From: Hyphomicrobiales bacterium
GTDB taxonomy: Bacteria; Pseudomonadota; Alphaproteobacteria; Rhizobiales; Rhizobiaceae
NCBI GenBank assembly: GCA_900465665.1
Contig: UBJO01000018.1
Coordinates: 58,608-122,607 of the forward strand
Reading direction: 5' to 3'
DNA: 64,000 bases
Part shown: piece after piece, positions 35,633 through 44,375 of the stretch
How positions within the stretch are numbered: the first letter of the stretch is position 1
Layout: each line of letters begins with the position of its first letter
Position numbers and translations under genes: made by a program
Notes under the pieces: generated by a model
What the model saw: the letters and a program-made list of their open reading frames with translations, nothing else
What the model was told of the DNA's origin: nothing
The model's database searches: none

Positions 35633-37006
35633 TCAGGCCTGCTCCACCACGATCATCTTCGGGTTCACGAACTCCCTGAGACCAAACTCACCCAACTCTC
35701 GGCCATAGCCGGACTTCTTAACTCCACCAAAGGGAAGTTCAGGCGCTGTAGAGCTGCGGTTATTGACCCAGACCGATCCCGTCTCAATACGCGCAGCAAG
35801 ACGCTTGGCCCGATCGACATCTGCGGTAAAAACTGAGGCTGACAAACCAAAATGCGAGTCGTTGGCGAGATCAACAGCGCCATCGTCGTCAGCCACCACA
35901 TAGACCTGCGCAACCGGTCCGAAGAATTCCTCGAAGTACGCGGGATTGTCGCGGGAAATATCAGTTAGGATGGTCGGTTGGTAAAATGCGCCGGGCAGGT
36001 CGACGAGGTTACCACCGAAATGAAGTGTCGCCCCTGCCGTTACCGCCCGCTTTACCTGATTGGCAATCTCGTCACGCGCGGCCAGCGAACTGAGCGGCCC
36101 CATATCAATTGCAAGATCCAGCGGGTTCCCCACCTTCACGGCAGCGAAACGGTCTTTAAACCGAGACAAAAAGGTTTCTGCAATGTTTTGATGGACGATG
36201 AACCGCTTGGCCGCGTTGCAGGCCTGGCCCGCAACATTCAGGCGCGCTTGTGCGCCAAGCTCAATGGCTCGATCAAGATCGGCGTCGTCCAACACGATGA
36301 AGACATCCGCGCCACCCAACTCCAGTACCGATTTCTTGATGTTCTTGCCAGCTTGTGCTGCTACGCTGCTGCCGGCTTTTTCCGATCCGGTCAGGGTCAC
36401 ACCCTGGACGCGCTCGTCTTCGATCAAGCTGCCAATCTGCTTGGCAGTGGCAAACATGTTTGTCCAAGCGCCACGGGGAGCTCCGGCCGCCGTCAACAGT
36501 TCCTCGAAGGCTATGGCTGCCTGCGGGACAATGCTGGCGTGCTTTGCCAACACTGGATTACCAATGGCCAGGTTTGGTGCGGCGATCCTCACCAACTGAT
36601 AATAGGGAAAGTTCCAAGGTTCGACCGCCACGATCACGCCGATTGGGTGATACTCGATCCACGCCTCGCCCCTATCAGTCTTCAGGGGATGGCTGGCCAG
36701 GAACTGTGCCGCATGATCGGCGTAATAACGGGCTATCGCCGCCGTCATATCGACCTCCCAGCGCGCCTCGACCATCCGCTTGCCCATCTCATTTACAAGG
36801 ATGAGTGCGAGAGCATCGGCACGGTCCGCGATCAGGCGGGCAAGCCGCTCAAGTATCGAAATGCGCGCTTGTATAGGACCGTGCGACCAGGCGGACTTAT
36901 ATAGGTTATGCGCCACGGTCAGCATTGACTGGATGTCGTCGTCGCTGTGGTCAGCATACGACGCCAGCACTTCTCCGGTGGACGGGTTCACACTACGATA
37001 AGGCAT
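35633..37006 (-). CDS. NAD(P)-dependent aldehyde dehydrogenase, succinate-semialdehyde type
   Basis: 457 residues. It starts PYRSVNPSTGEVLASY, as in GabD/Sad-like enzymes. VAVEPWNFPYYQLVR and TNMFATAKQIGSLI line the cofactor cleft. VTLTGSEKAGSSVAA is the nucleotide fold, SVLELGGADVFIV holds the general-base Glu, and NVAGQACNAAKRF the catalytic Cys. SVWVNNRSSTAPELPFGGVK ends the domain. It oxidises a semialdehyde to an acid. A TetR-type palindrome lies just upstream of its start. It heads the minus-strand group with ABM, SDR and the former MFS. Confidence 0.92.
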   Translation of the reverse strand: MPYRSVNPSTGEVLASYADHSDDDIQSMLTVAHNLYKSAWSHGPIQARISILERLARLIADRADALALILVNEMGKRMVEARWEVDMTAAIARYYADHAAQFLASHPLKTDRGEAWIEYHPIGVIVAVEPWNFPYYQLVRIAAPNLAIGNPVLAKHASIVPQAAIAFEELLTAAGAPRGAWTNMFATAKQIGSLIEDERVQGVTLTGSEKAGSSVAAQAGKNIKKSVLELGGADVFIVLDDADLDRAIELGAQARLNVAGQACNAAKRFIVHQNIAETFLSRFKDRFAAVKVGNPLDLAIDMGPLSSLAARDEIANQVKRAVTAGATLHFGGNLVDLPGAFYQPTILTDISRDNPAYFEEFFGPVAQVYVVADDDGAVDLANDSHFGLSASVFTADVDRAKRLAARIETGSVWVNNRSSTAPELPFGGVKKSGYGRELGEFGLREFVNPKMIVVEQA

Positions 37007-37451
37007 AGGGGTTCTCCTGCTAGGTTGCTAAAAACACGACCGGTCGTCGTGACGGAGCGAGCGAGACGTTCGCTGTCCGTGAGCACAGGAATGCCGTAAG
37101 ACTTGCGTTCAATATTCTCACATGTTGCGATCCGACAAACCGATCTTGCTGATCTTCCGTCCGCGAGGCCGCGCCTGTTGCTCTACCGTGCAAAGAGTTG
37201 TTGGTATTGAAGGGGAAAGAAATTGATGTGTGGCGGAAACCGCGTGAGGAACGGCAGAGCCGTAGCCGCTATGAGCTTGAGCACGTGTTTGACGTTCTGA
37301 CCGTTGACGCGCGTGCTGCAACGACCAAGTGGTAAACTGCGCCGGCCACCTTCCACACATTGCGACGTCATACTGCGCCAACGGTTATGTCAAAGTGCGC
37401 AAAGATGGCTTGCGCGTGCTATCCATTTCAGGCGCTTCGCTCAACAGGAGA
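37007..37451. other. Intergenic region upstream of the dehydrogenase gene
   Basis: 445 bases that hold the promoter of the minus-strand dehydrogenase operon and the palindrome at 37036-37047. The rest contains short unsupported frames on both strands and possibly old insertion-element debris that I cannot assign. Confidence 0.35.
37036..37047. promoter_or_regulatory. TetR-type operator palindrome upstream of the dehydrogenase gene
   Basis: Perfect 12-bp palindrome ACGACCGGTCGT, extended to CACGACCGGTCGTCGTG, 30 bases before the aldehyde dehydrogenase start. Sites of this form are bound by several TetR-family repressors. No tetR gene lies in the window, so the regulator would be encoded elsewhere. 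Confidence 0.5.
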
Positions 37452-38417
37452 TCAAGGCGCCTCAGCCTTGTTCCCTTGGCAAAGGGCGCGATATTGCCCT
37501 GGTGTCAAACCAGTCGACCGTTTGAACACACGTGTGAAATTCGCTTGTGAGCCGAACCCTGCATCAAGCGCAATCTCCACCAGCGATGACGCGTCGCCGG
37601 CCAGCTTCTGCTGGGCCATCTGCACCCTTCGGTCAGTTACGTAGCGATGGGGCGAAAGCCCCGTTGCCTGTTTGAACAGACGCGAGAAATGGAAGGGACT
37701 AAGGCAAGCCTCGCCGGCGAGCTCCTCAAGTGTCATTTCGTCCATGAGGCGGGCTTCGATGTAATCAATTACCCTTTTCAGCCGTTTTGCGTCCAAGGTT
37801 GGACCGATTTCTGGCCGCTTCCATCGATCAACGGTGTAGTTACCCATGAGGCTGGCTGCCAAGGACGTGCGCATTCCGTCGATGAATAGCCGGTCAGTCA
37901 CATCAAATTTGCGGCCGACGCAACTGTTCATGGCGGCTGCGATCTGATGAAGCGACGGATCCGCAACAAAGCCAGCGTAGGCTAGTTGGACCCGGCTGGG
38001 ATCTATGTCGTAATCCTGTAATGCGCTTGCCTCGACGAGCGTGGGAGGCAGGTAAATGTGAAGGCATTCGGCAGGCCCGGTAAGTTCAATGTCATATTCG
38101 TGAATACCCATTGGCGAGATCCACACCATGCCGGGCAACGCCGCTCCCCTTTGTGTTTCGCCATCGCCCTTGCGCTGTGAACCTGCCCGACCAGACAGCA
38201 TGATCACGACCTCAACACTTTCGGCGGTGAAGTCCGCTTGCGGGCCGGCTTGTATCCTGCGCCGCTCGATCAACAGATCAGGCCACTCGGCAATGCTTCC
38301 GAGGTGCTCGCTTCCGATGAATTTTCGATCCCCAGGTCCGACCATGGGTGTCCAACTCGGCTTGGCTAGCCCAATCCCGGAGAAGCTGTCGTCGTCAATG
38401 TTGTAGGATGTTGCCAT
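37452..38417 (-). CDS. AraC-family transcriptional regulator
   Basis: 321 residues from ATG 38417; ATG 38450 is a possible alternative, and both have weak ribosome binding sites. The N-terminal ~190 residues form a sensor domain with a cupin-like part (ALPGMVWISPMGIHEYDIEL). The C-terminal ~100 residues are a double HTH: MTLEELAGEACLSPFHFSRL, FKQATGLSPHRYVTDRRVQM, LVEIALDAGFGSQANFTRVF, FKRSTGLTPGQYR. It is the AraC/XylS type and probably controls the neighbouring dehydrogenase operon or the divergent DJ-1 gene, which starts 320 bases away. Confidence 0.9.
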   Translation of the reverse strand: MATSYNIDDDSFSGIGLAKPSWTPMVGPGDRKFIGSEHLGSIAEWPDLLIERRRIQAGPQADFTAESVEVVIMLSGRAGSQRKGDGETQRGAALPGMVWISPMGIHEYDIELTGPAECLHIYLPPTLVEASALQDYDIDPSRVQLAYAGFVADPSLHQIAAAMNSCVGRKFDVTDRLFIDGMRTSLAASLMGNYTVDRWKRPEIGPTLDAKRLKRVIDYIEARLMDEMTLEELAGEACLSPFHFSRLFKQATGLSPHRYVTDRRVQMAQQKLAGDASSLVEIALDAGFGSQANFTRVFKRSTGLTPGQYRALCQGNKAEAP

Positions 38418-38736
38418 TGCATGATCCAGCCGAAGGTGAAGAACCGTCATTTCCGCCACGTTGCTGACACCGACGCAACGTTGGCAATGTCTATGTAGCG
38501 CTGCAGATGGACGGGAGTATAGAAACGCCACGCGTTGAGTAAAGCCTTGAAGCCTTCTCCACAACCGCAAGATCGGTTCGTCAGGAAGCAGGATGTGAAA
38601 ATACCTGCGGTCGCGCAACGAATACAAATTCACCCGTCGAGATCGCATCGAATTAAACACTGGCTGGCTGACGCAGCTATGCGGTTGAGGCGTTGATTGC
38701 GCTAGTTTCTCACCATTGTTTAGGAAAGGACGACCA

Positions 38737-39423
38737 ATGACCCAACATGTACTCTTTATCGTGACGAACGCGGCCACCATAGGTCCGAAGAACCGCAAGA
38801 CCGGGTTTTTCTTTGCCGAAGTGGCTCACCCATTCGAGGTGCTCGACAAGGCCGGCGTTGCCGTCGAATTCGCCTCGCCCGCAGGCGGTTGGACCCCTTA
38901 CGACGCCTACGACGAAGCCGATCCGGCGCAGAAGGAATTCTACGAAAGCAAAGCGTTCCGCCGCCTCAACCGCAGCCGAAAGTTGTCGGAAGTCGATACG
39001 GCGGACTATGACGCCATTCTGGTCCCTGGTGGGCTTGGTCCGATGGTCGACATCGCCCGCAATGCGGAGGTGCAGAAGGCAATCGTCCGGGCCTGGACCA
39101 CAAACAAAATCGTAGCTGCAGTTTGTCATGGTCCTTGTGCCCTCCTCGGTGTGGACATTGGTGACGGCAAGCCCTTCCTTGAAGGTAAGCGCGTAACCGC
39201 CTTTTCAAAACGAGAAGAATACGACTATGCCCGTGAGGACGTTCCCTACGAGCTCGAAGACGCTTTGATTTCAGAAGGGGCGGACTACGCCTCGGCGCCC
39301 AATTGGCAAGCCAATGTGTTGGTCGACGGACGACTGATCACTGGGCAAAATCCTGCTTCAGCCGCTCCCCTAGCTGAACACCTGCTCAGCGCGCTTCGAG
39401 CGATTAACCTTGGTTCAGCTTGA
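38737..39423 (+). CDS. DJ-1/PfpI family protein (type 1 glutamine amidotransferase-like, Hsp31/YajL group)
   Basis: 228 residues from ATG 38737, with AAAGGA six bases upstream. It starts HVLFIVTNAATIGPKNRKTG and includes VEFASPAGGWTPYD. The nucleophile elbow AAVCHGPCALL carries the reactive Cys and adjacent His. DYDAILVPGGLGPMVDIARN supplies the conserved acidic/Gly loop. The length and the GPKNRKTGFFFAEVAHPFEV segment suit the Hsp31-like glyoxalase III/deglycase branch. It may detoxify glyoxals or protect against carbonyl stress, in keeping with the aldehyde dehydrogenase nearby. It diverges from the AraC gene. Confidence 0.9.
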   Translation: MTQHVLFIVTNAATIGPKNRKTGFFFAEVAHPFEVLDKAGVAVEFASPAGGWTPYDAYDEADPAQKEFYESKAFRRLNRSRKLSEVDTADYDAILVPGGLGPMVDIARNAEVQKAIVRAWTTNKIVAAVCHGPCALLGVDIGDGKPFLEGKRVTAFSKREEYDYAREDVPYELEDALISEGADYASAPNWQANVLVDGRLITGQNPASAAPLAEHLLSALRAINLGSA

Positions 39424-39503
39424 TAGGAGGATTGAGCCTCCTCCACTGGACACCCAAGGGTCGAGCTCAACGAGACGATTGCCCCTGTGACATGCTGCGG
39501 GGG

Positions 39504-39560
39504 CAATCTCGCGCGATCATCGTCGTCGAGCACGATATGGAATTTATCGGCTACTCGGAT
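39504..39560 (+). pseudogene. Short ABC-ATPase remnant (UrtD/LivG-like)
   Basis: About 17 codons reading SRAIIVVEHDMEFIG, the conserved His-loop region of branched-chain amino acid/urea transporter ATPases. No other part of such a gene is nearby. Treated as debris; the match is short and could be chance. Confidence 0.3.
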
Positions 39561-39699
39561 TTTAGTGTGGAACCACCCTTTTCGCTAATCTGCTTGTGAT
39601 TTGGTAGATGTGCTTATTGGTTGTGCTCGGGTTTCGCCGGCGTTTGACGGCGACGATGTTCTTGCAGTCTGATGGATATATTGGCTCGATCATGGTTCC

Positions 39700-39945
39700 T
39701 TGCAGACCATTTCCATCCCTTACCGCTGTTGCGACCAAAGCGCCGCTTTCCTTCACGAACTCCGCCGCGTGTTCTCGGCAGCAGTACGCACGGCCTATGC
39801 CAATGCAGTGTCGAATGGCGCTTCGCTGAAGCAGAAGGACCTGCGAAATCTCGTCAAGCACCGTTTCGCCGGCGGTGCGGCCGACGCCTGGATTCTTCAT
39901 TGCGCGACGCTGGAAGGGATGGACCTCAGGAAGGCACGGCCCGAA
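39700..39945 (+). pseudogene. TnpB-family N-terminal fragment
   Basis: About 80 codons: TISIPYRCCDQSAAFLHELR, then VFSAAVRTAYANA, LKQKDLRNLVKHRFAGGAAD and [18 protein letters not shown], followed by a stop. This reads like the first domain of a TnpB protein, cut at ARP where the family normally continues. The break coincides with the edge of the moaA fragment on the other strand. It may belong to the same TnpB branch as the C-terminal fragment at 33.4 kb. Confidence 0.55.
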
Positions 39946-39949
39946 GTGG

Positions 39950-40360
39950 TATAGTCGCCCCAGCGGGTGATTTCACGGAACTTGTCGGGATTGAGCGTAT
40001 CCAGCGACACATTGTTGCGACGAACGCCGCAATCATAGAGTTCGTCGGCATAGCGGGCAGCTGCGAGCCGTTGGTCGTCAGCGTCAGCTCGTCGAGGCCG
40101 GAGCCGATCTGCTTTCCGAGTTCGCGGACCAGATGCATGATGTTCTTGCGCACCAGCGGTTCGCCGCCGGTTAGTCTCAGCTTGCGAACGCCCTTGGCGA
40201 TAAAGGCGGAACAGAGCTTGATCAGCTCATCGAGCTTCAGAAGATCCTTCTTCGGCAGGAAGTTCATGTTCTCTGCCATGCAATAGGTGCAACGAAAATC
40301 GCACTGAACGGTCACCGAGACGCGCAAACAGGTGACGGCCCGCTGAAACGGGTCGATCAT
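39950..40360 (-). pseudogene. moaA fragment (second copy, N-terminal part only)
   Basis: From 40360 the minus strand reads [16 protein letters not shown], then [20 protein letters not shown] and [20 protein letters not shown], closely matching the intact MoaA. After LTTNGSQL (near 40060) the frame shifts by one base. In the new frame [20 protein letters not shown] continues to about FREITRW, where similarity ends. The C-terminal cluster domain is absent. The SAM-cluster Cys residues remain, although VTVQCDF replaces VTDRCDF. It is a remnant of a diverged moaA, not a recent copy of the 5.4-kb gene. Confidence 0.85.
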
Positions 40361-40486
40361 CGAACTTGTTGTGTGTGCTACCAGTGGTATAGAGGTGCTC
40401 AAGGATCGCGTGCCAATCTGCATGGCCCCAGATGACGCCATGTCGTGCTATATGCAATTATACACACGATAAGCGCTTGGCAGGAA

Positions 40487-40685
40487 ACCGATCGCTGCCG
40501 GCATCTGCCACGGGATCGAGAAGCACGCCGGAATGGCCATATGGCGCATCGACCTTCGCCGTCTCTCCTTCGATCACGGTGACGAGGTCATCGACGATCC
40601 CATTGCTCGCGGCAGCCCGTGACCGTTAAGTTTCTGCGGGTTGCAAGGAGCTGGAAGATGATGGTCAGCGACGTCACCACACGTC
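40487..40685 (+). pseudogene. TnpB-family middle fragment
   Basis: With two frame changes the plus strand reads LPASAT / IEKHAGMAIWRIDLRRLSFD, HGDEVIDDPIARGSP / VTVKFLR.ARSWK..VS. The intact TnpB at 30976 has IEKYAGVIIPCVDLRGLSFN followed by HGGEAIADAIARGQPVTVKF at the equivalent place. Only this ~60-codon part survives. It is a relic of an element of the same branch as the intact one. Confidence 0.6.
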
Positions 40686-40689
40686 AGTA

Positions 40690-41430
40690 TCAATTTTTAT
40701 AAAAACGAGCATATTCAGTGAGATAAAATCATTTGACACGGGCCGGTGACGCTCCCCAATCCGGACGACGCCATTCGACCCCTTCCCACAACATCGCCAG
40801 TTGAGCCGACGTCAGTCGCGCCGTCCCGGGATTTCATCAAGGAGAGGGCGTCTATCCGATGGTGAGCCACTCACAACGTTGTCCATAATTATTCACCACC
40901 TGAAAGCAGATATCTCGTGATCAACAGCTCAGTTCTAAGCTACATGCATATTCAAAACATCGAGTAAACTCAAATCTAAAGCCGCCCAGGTTTCAATGTT
41001 TAGCGCTCGTTTCGCTGACGCTTGCCGCGCCGAATGGAACAGCCCACTAATCTAGAGTTCGCTGCCCAACGATTGGATTGCTGTCGGTGCACATGGTTTC
41101 GCGCTAAGACCGGCATACAAATCTGCAGCACATTCGGGGCTCACGTCCGCGACATAGGGGTCGATGGAAGGCGAAACGGCTACTCATGTGCGGATTGAAC
41201 GTCGCCTCGCGCGACGCCATTCTTATCAAACAGCTCGGGCTTGTCACATTGCTTTCCGATCACCGGCTCCCCACTCGGACAAGCGACTTCATCCCGCAGC
41301 ATCTGATGAGACCCAGCAAACAGCCGTTATTTGATTTGTAGACTGGCAGTTTTTTTCGGACCGAGACTTGATCCAAGGCCGGACAGAAATTATCTTTGCG
41401 ACCGCCAAGAAGGCAACCACAGCTTCGCCA
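40690..41430. other. Non-coding stretch before the first tniQ gene
   Basis: 740 bases with an AT-rich opening (40690-40740) and no supported gene. If one end of the Tn7-like element lies left of tniQ it would be here, but I found no clear terminal or sub-terminal repeats. Confidence 0.35.
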
Positions 41431-43248
41431 ATGCTTAAAGTCGATATCCATAGCGACGAAATCCTGACTAGCTTCATATCACGATCGGCTAGGGTAAACG
41501 GCATCGAGCGTATGCGTTCCTTTTGCGTCGATCTCGGGGTCGACCTGCCGAAGATCAAGCTTGGGGACCGCGGCGAGGTGGCAAAACTCGCTGAGATCGT
41601 TGAGATGCCCGGCGGACGGCTGATCCGCGCTTGCGTCGAGCGCGACGACAGTACCAGAGTTCGAGTAGCTAGCGAGTGGTTTGACAACAGCCGGCTTAGC
41701 CGCATGCATCTTCGTTTCTGCCCGGACTGTGTTGCCGCAGACCTCACTTCGCAGCCGCGTAACACGCCTAGCGGCCCCTACTATCGCTCGCATTGGCTTC
41801 TTCCCCAGATCACAACCTGCATCCTTCATAGGAAGGAGATCGTGGAGGTGCCGCAACCCCGGGGCCTGGAATCCAACAGCCAGGACTTTTGCGCGATAAT
41901 CGACCAGACGCGAAAACAAGCACCCTCATTCCTTGAACCAGGGAGTGACCGCGAGCCGACCTCTTTTGAGACTTATGTTGCCCACAGGCTTGTTGGGGAA
42001 GAAAAGGGCCAGCCTCATGTGGACGTGCTTCCTTTGGAAACAGTCATCGTCATGAGCGAGCTGGTCGGAGCGGCCATCGCTTACCCCGGTATCGCCAAGC
42101 GGTCCTTGTCGCCACTGCAGATGCCGGAAGCGCGGGACCTGGGCTTCGCTGCTATCAAAGATGGACGCGATAGCTTCCTAGCTGGTCTCGACAAGATCGC
42201 GTCTGCAGCACCTCCAGGAAGTTGCTCACCCCACGGCCTCTACCAAGGGCTCTACGCTGCTCTTGATCGCAGCCGCTCCCAAGCCTCCTATGGCGTCTTT
42301 CGCTCTTGCATGGTCGAACACGCAGCGCTGTCTGGTCGCGTCGCCCCGGGCACGTCGATGTTCGGAACGCACGCGGCCTCAACCGCTACAAGGGTGAGGT
42401 CGGTTGCGACTGGCGCGGGGGTCGCGATCGACCGTGTCAAGCGAGTTCTCAAGGCGAAAGGCTTATCGGCGCCGGCCGGCGCCGCAGGACTACTTGATCC
42501 AGGCGTGGCAGCTATCGCGAACGCCCACTTCTCAGACGTCTGGTCGTTCAAGGATGCGAGAGAGTTCCTCGGCTGCAATTTGCGAACCTTCAACAGTTTG
42601 ATGGCCGCAGATATTATCCAGTGCTCTCCGTCTTCATTTCCCCAAGGCTACGTGGCGCGAACAGCCGTTACCGATCTAGCCGCGCGCCTCCGTGAAAGCC
42701 GCACGGTGGATGACGATGCGGGAATGGTCGGCATCGACGACGCAAGAACCGGCGCCGAGTCATCAGTTGCGGAGATTGTTCAATACATTCTCGACGGCAA
42801 GGTCCTCTCCATAGCACTGAAGACTGACGGTCAGATCCTGCCTGCGCTGAGAATAAGGATCGATGAAATACGCCAAGCGCATCTGCCTGAAGGCCATGTC
42901 ACGGCTGATGTGGCGCGGGATCTACTCCGGTTAAACACCAGGGGTTTTGCCGACCTTTTGAAGACCGGCCAAATTCGGGCGACGCCCCTTGAACATCCCA
43001 GAGGCAACTGGCACGCCGTACCGCTCACCGAAATCGAGCGCTTCCGAGCGACCTACATTTCCTTACAGGAATGCGCGGAGCATATGAAGCTAAGCAAAAA
43101 TGCGATGGCGAGCTTCGCGAAGCGATCAGGTCTATCCAGCGCCTTTTCATCCGACCTCGTTGGTCAGCAAATATTTCTGAGGGCAACCGTAGACGGGATC
43201 GTACCTTCAGCCCCTCAGCAAACCGCTACACGGCGCAGCGTTCGCTAG
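41431..43248 (+). CDS. tniQ: TniQ/TnsD-family target-selection protein 1
   Basis: 605 residues from ATG 41431. The start fits the paralogue at 51674, both opening with SDExLxSxxxRxARxNG. The N-terminal TniQ domain has a zinc site FCPDCVAAD ... CILHRKEI. The rest is helical and TnsD-like, with several HTH-like segments toward the C-terminus (FKDAREFLGCNLRTFNSLMA, DVARDLLRLNTRGFADLLKT, SLQECAEHMKLSKNAMASFA). TniQ/TnsD proteins bind target DNA and recruit TnsC. It is separated from the tnsABC genes by a repeat-bearing gap and small genes, and differs widely from the second TniQ, so two target routes or remains of two elements are possible. Confidence 0.82.
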   Translation: MLKVDIHSDEILTSFISRSARVNGIERMRSFCVDLGVDLPKIKLGDRGEVAKLAEIVEMPGGRLIRACVERDDSTRVRVASEWFDNSRLSRMHLRFCPDCVAADLTSQPRNTPSGPYYRSHWLLPQITTCILHRKEIVEVPQPRGLESNSQDFCAIIDQTRKQAPSFLEPGSDREPTSFETYVAHRLVGEEKGQPHVDVLPLETVIVMSELVGAAIAYPGIAKRSLSPLQMPEARDLGFAAIKDGRDSFLAGLDKIASAAPPGSCSPHGLYQGLYAALDRSRSQASYGVFRSCMVEHAALSGRVAPGTSMFGTHAASTATRVRSVATGAGVAIDRVKRVLKAKGLSAPAGAAGLLDPGVAAIANAHFSDVWSFKDAREFLGCNLRTFNSLMAADIIQCSPSSFPQGYVARTAVTDLAARLRESRTVDDDAGMVGIDDARTGAESSVAEIVQYILDGKVLSIALKTDGQILPALRIRIDEIRQAHLPEGHVTADVARDLLRLNTRGFADLLKTGQIRATPLEHPRGNWHAVPLTEIERFRATYISLQECAEHMKLSKNAMASFAKRSGLSSAFSSDLVGQQIFLRATVDGIVPSAPQQTATRRSVR

Positions 43249-43321
43249 AGCTTGACTCTACTTGCTCGTTTCTGTCGGCGGCATTCCACCCTACGGAAGG
43301 CCATCGGGTTCGACAACGCGC

Positions 43322-43475
43322 TGGTCAATACCGCTGATAAACGTTTCGATGATGCGCCTTGCGTTCAACGATCTCATAACGGCGGCGGCTCAATACTGCG
43401 TCGCATTTCGGCAGTCAATATGGCCATTTTTTCGCAATTTTTTTTTCGGTCAATACTGATGGCGTTTCTGTGTCA
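43322..43475 (+). repeat. Imperfect direct repeats, candidate transposase-binding sites (element end?)
   Basis: Four related copies: GTCAATACCGCTGATAAACG at 43322, CTCAATACTGCGTCGCATTT at 43389, GTCAATATGGCCATTTTTTC at 43414 and GTCAATACTGATGGCGTTTC at 43449. They share (G/C)TCAATA followed by a T/C-rich block, all in the same orientation. Tn7-like ends carry tandem TnsB sites of ~20 bp like these, and this is the end nearest tnsA. A TGTCGG at 43273 could be the terminal TG. No matching inverted set was found on the right, so the role is tentative. Confidence 0.45.
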
Positions 43476-43762
43476 GCATGCTGCCGCAGCGAAATTTCTT
43501 GTGCCAGAACGAAACCAGCGCTCGCGCCCGAGAGCAATAAGTCGCGGATTAGCAGAGTATTTTAGCATTAACTTTGTATTAGGATTCTTACTTCAGTATA
43601 CAGTTAATTGTTGCTTTCGCGCGACTGGTCTACGGAATTTTGTTCTTGAATACGGCCGGGGCGCTACGTATTATAACGACAGATTGAACAGGAACTCGCA
43701 ATGAACGCGAACATACGAATAGAAACGCGGCCCGCCGCATAACCTCTAGTCCGGTATGTTCG

Positions 43763-43781
43763 CCGTGACCTGACGTCACGG
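43763..43781 (+). promoter_or_regulatory. Hairpin CCGTGAC/GTCACGG upstream of the first small gene
   Basis: Perfect 7-bp stem with a 5-base loop, about 45 bases before ATG 43826. A T-run follows after a C-rich spacer. It could be a terminator for transcripts entering the module or an operator. Its sequence differs from the four leader hairpins further on. Confidence 0.4.
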
Positions 43782-43825
43782 TAAGCCCCCAACTCTTTTT
43801 TAATCCAGTAACGGAGGCCAGCGAG

Positions 43826-43996
43826 ATGCATAATACTTCAATCGATTTCTCACAAAACCATTCGACACTCGCAAACCGTCGGGCAGTTGCTGTCGCCCCG
43901 ACATCCCGGGAACCCGCGTTCGCACGCGGCTCGGCGGTATTGCAATACGTTTCGAAGTCGCTTCGCGCTGCAGGGCTCATACGCCTGGCAAGCTAG
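43826..43996 (+). CDS. Small protein in the Tn7-like module (56 aa), unknown
   Basis: 56 codons from ATG 43826 with GGAGG eight bases upstream, a strong reason to regard it as translated. The product starts MHNTSIDFSQNHSTLANRRA and ends VLQYVSKSLRAAGLIRLAS. It is basic with no membrane segment and no family I recognise. It is the first of a run of small same-strand genes leading into tnsA and tnsB. Confidence 0.5.
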   Translation: MHNTSIDFSQNHSTLANRRAVAVAPTSREPAFARGSAVLQYVSKSLRAAGLIRLAS

Positions 43997-44120
43997 TCGA
44001 GTGATCACGAAGATCATTCGACTGTCGAGTCGCTGACCTTCGGGTTGGCGGCTGCGACGGACACACCCGCCCTTGGGCCATGGGGCTGATTTCGTCCAAT
44101 TGGACGGGAAAGGCAAACGT

Positions 44121-44273
44121 ATGGACATCGCATACGTCATCCAAATCCTGCACGAGCGTCGCAAGGGACATGATATCCTTGCGCTGCCTTTCGAGCGCAA
44201 AACCCGTTTCGCGCAACCGGACGCCATGAAGTCGCGCCGCGTTGTCAAAAAGCGCACGGGTGAGGATTCGTAA
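44121..44273 (+). CDS. Small basic protein in the Tn7-like module (50 aa), unknown
   Basis: 50 codons beginning MDIAYVIQILHERRKGHDIL and ending RVVKKRTGEDS, with GGGAAAGG upstream of the ATG. Lysine/arginine-rich. It has no recognisable domain, and its strand and spacing agree with the neighbouring small genes. It could be a DNA-binding accessory or a degenerate fragment. Confidence 0.45.
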   Translation: MDIAYVIQILHERRKGHDILALPFERKTRFAQPDAMKSRRVVKKRTGEDS

Positions 44274-44313
44274 CAACCCCCAACTCTCAGGGCGACAGCC
44301 CATTCTATAATCT

Positions 44314-44354
44314 GCAGGTGCGCCTCGGTCACGAGTGTGCGTGAGGACGCCTGC
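44314..44354 (+). ncRNA. Leader hairpin copy 1
   Basis: Outer stem GCAGGTG/CGCCTGC, inner stem CTCG-GTCA-CGAG extended by GCGC/GTGC with a bulged T. The 3' side carries an unpaired purine-rich strand. The ATG of the next gene lies 21 bases after the hairpin, with AAGGA between. One of four such structures in this module. Confidence 0.7.
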
Positions 44355-44375
44355 GCCTTGACGGAAGGAATCCGA

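Noticed and set aside
43252..43704. 150-codon ORF in the gap after tniQ 1
   Set aside because: It covers the repeat array and an AT-rich, T-run-containing stretch; no ribosome binding site or recognisable domain.
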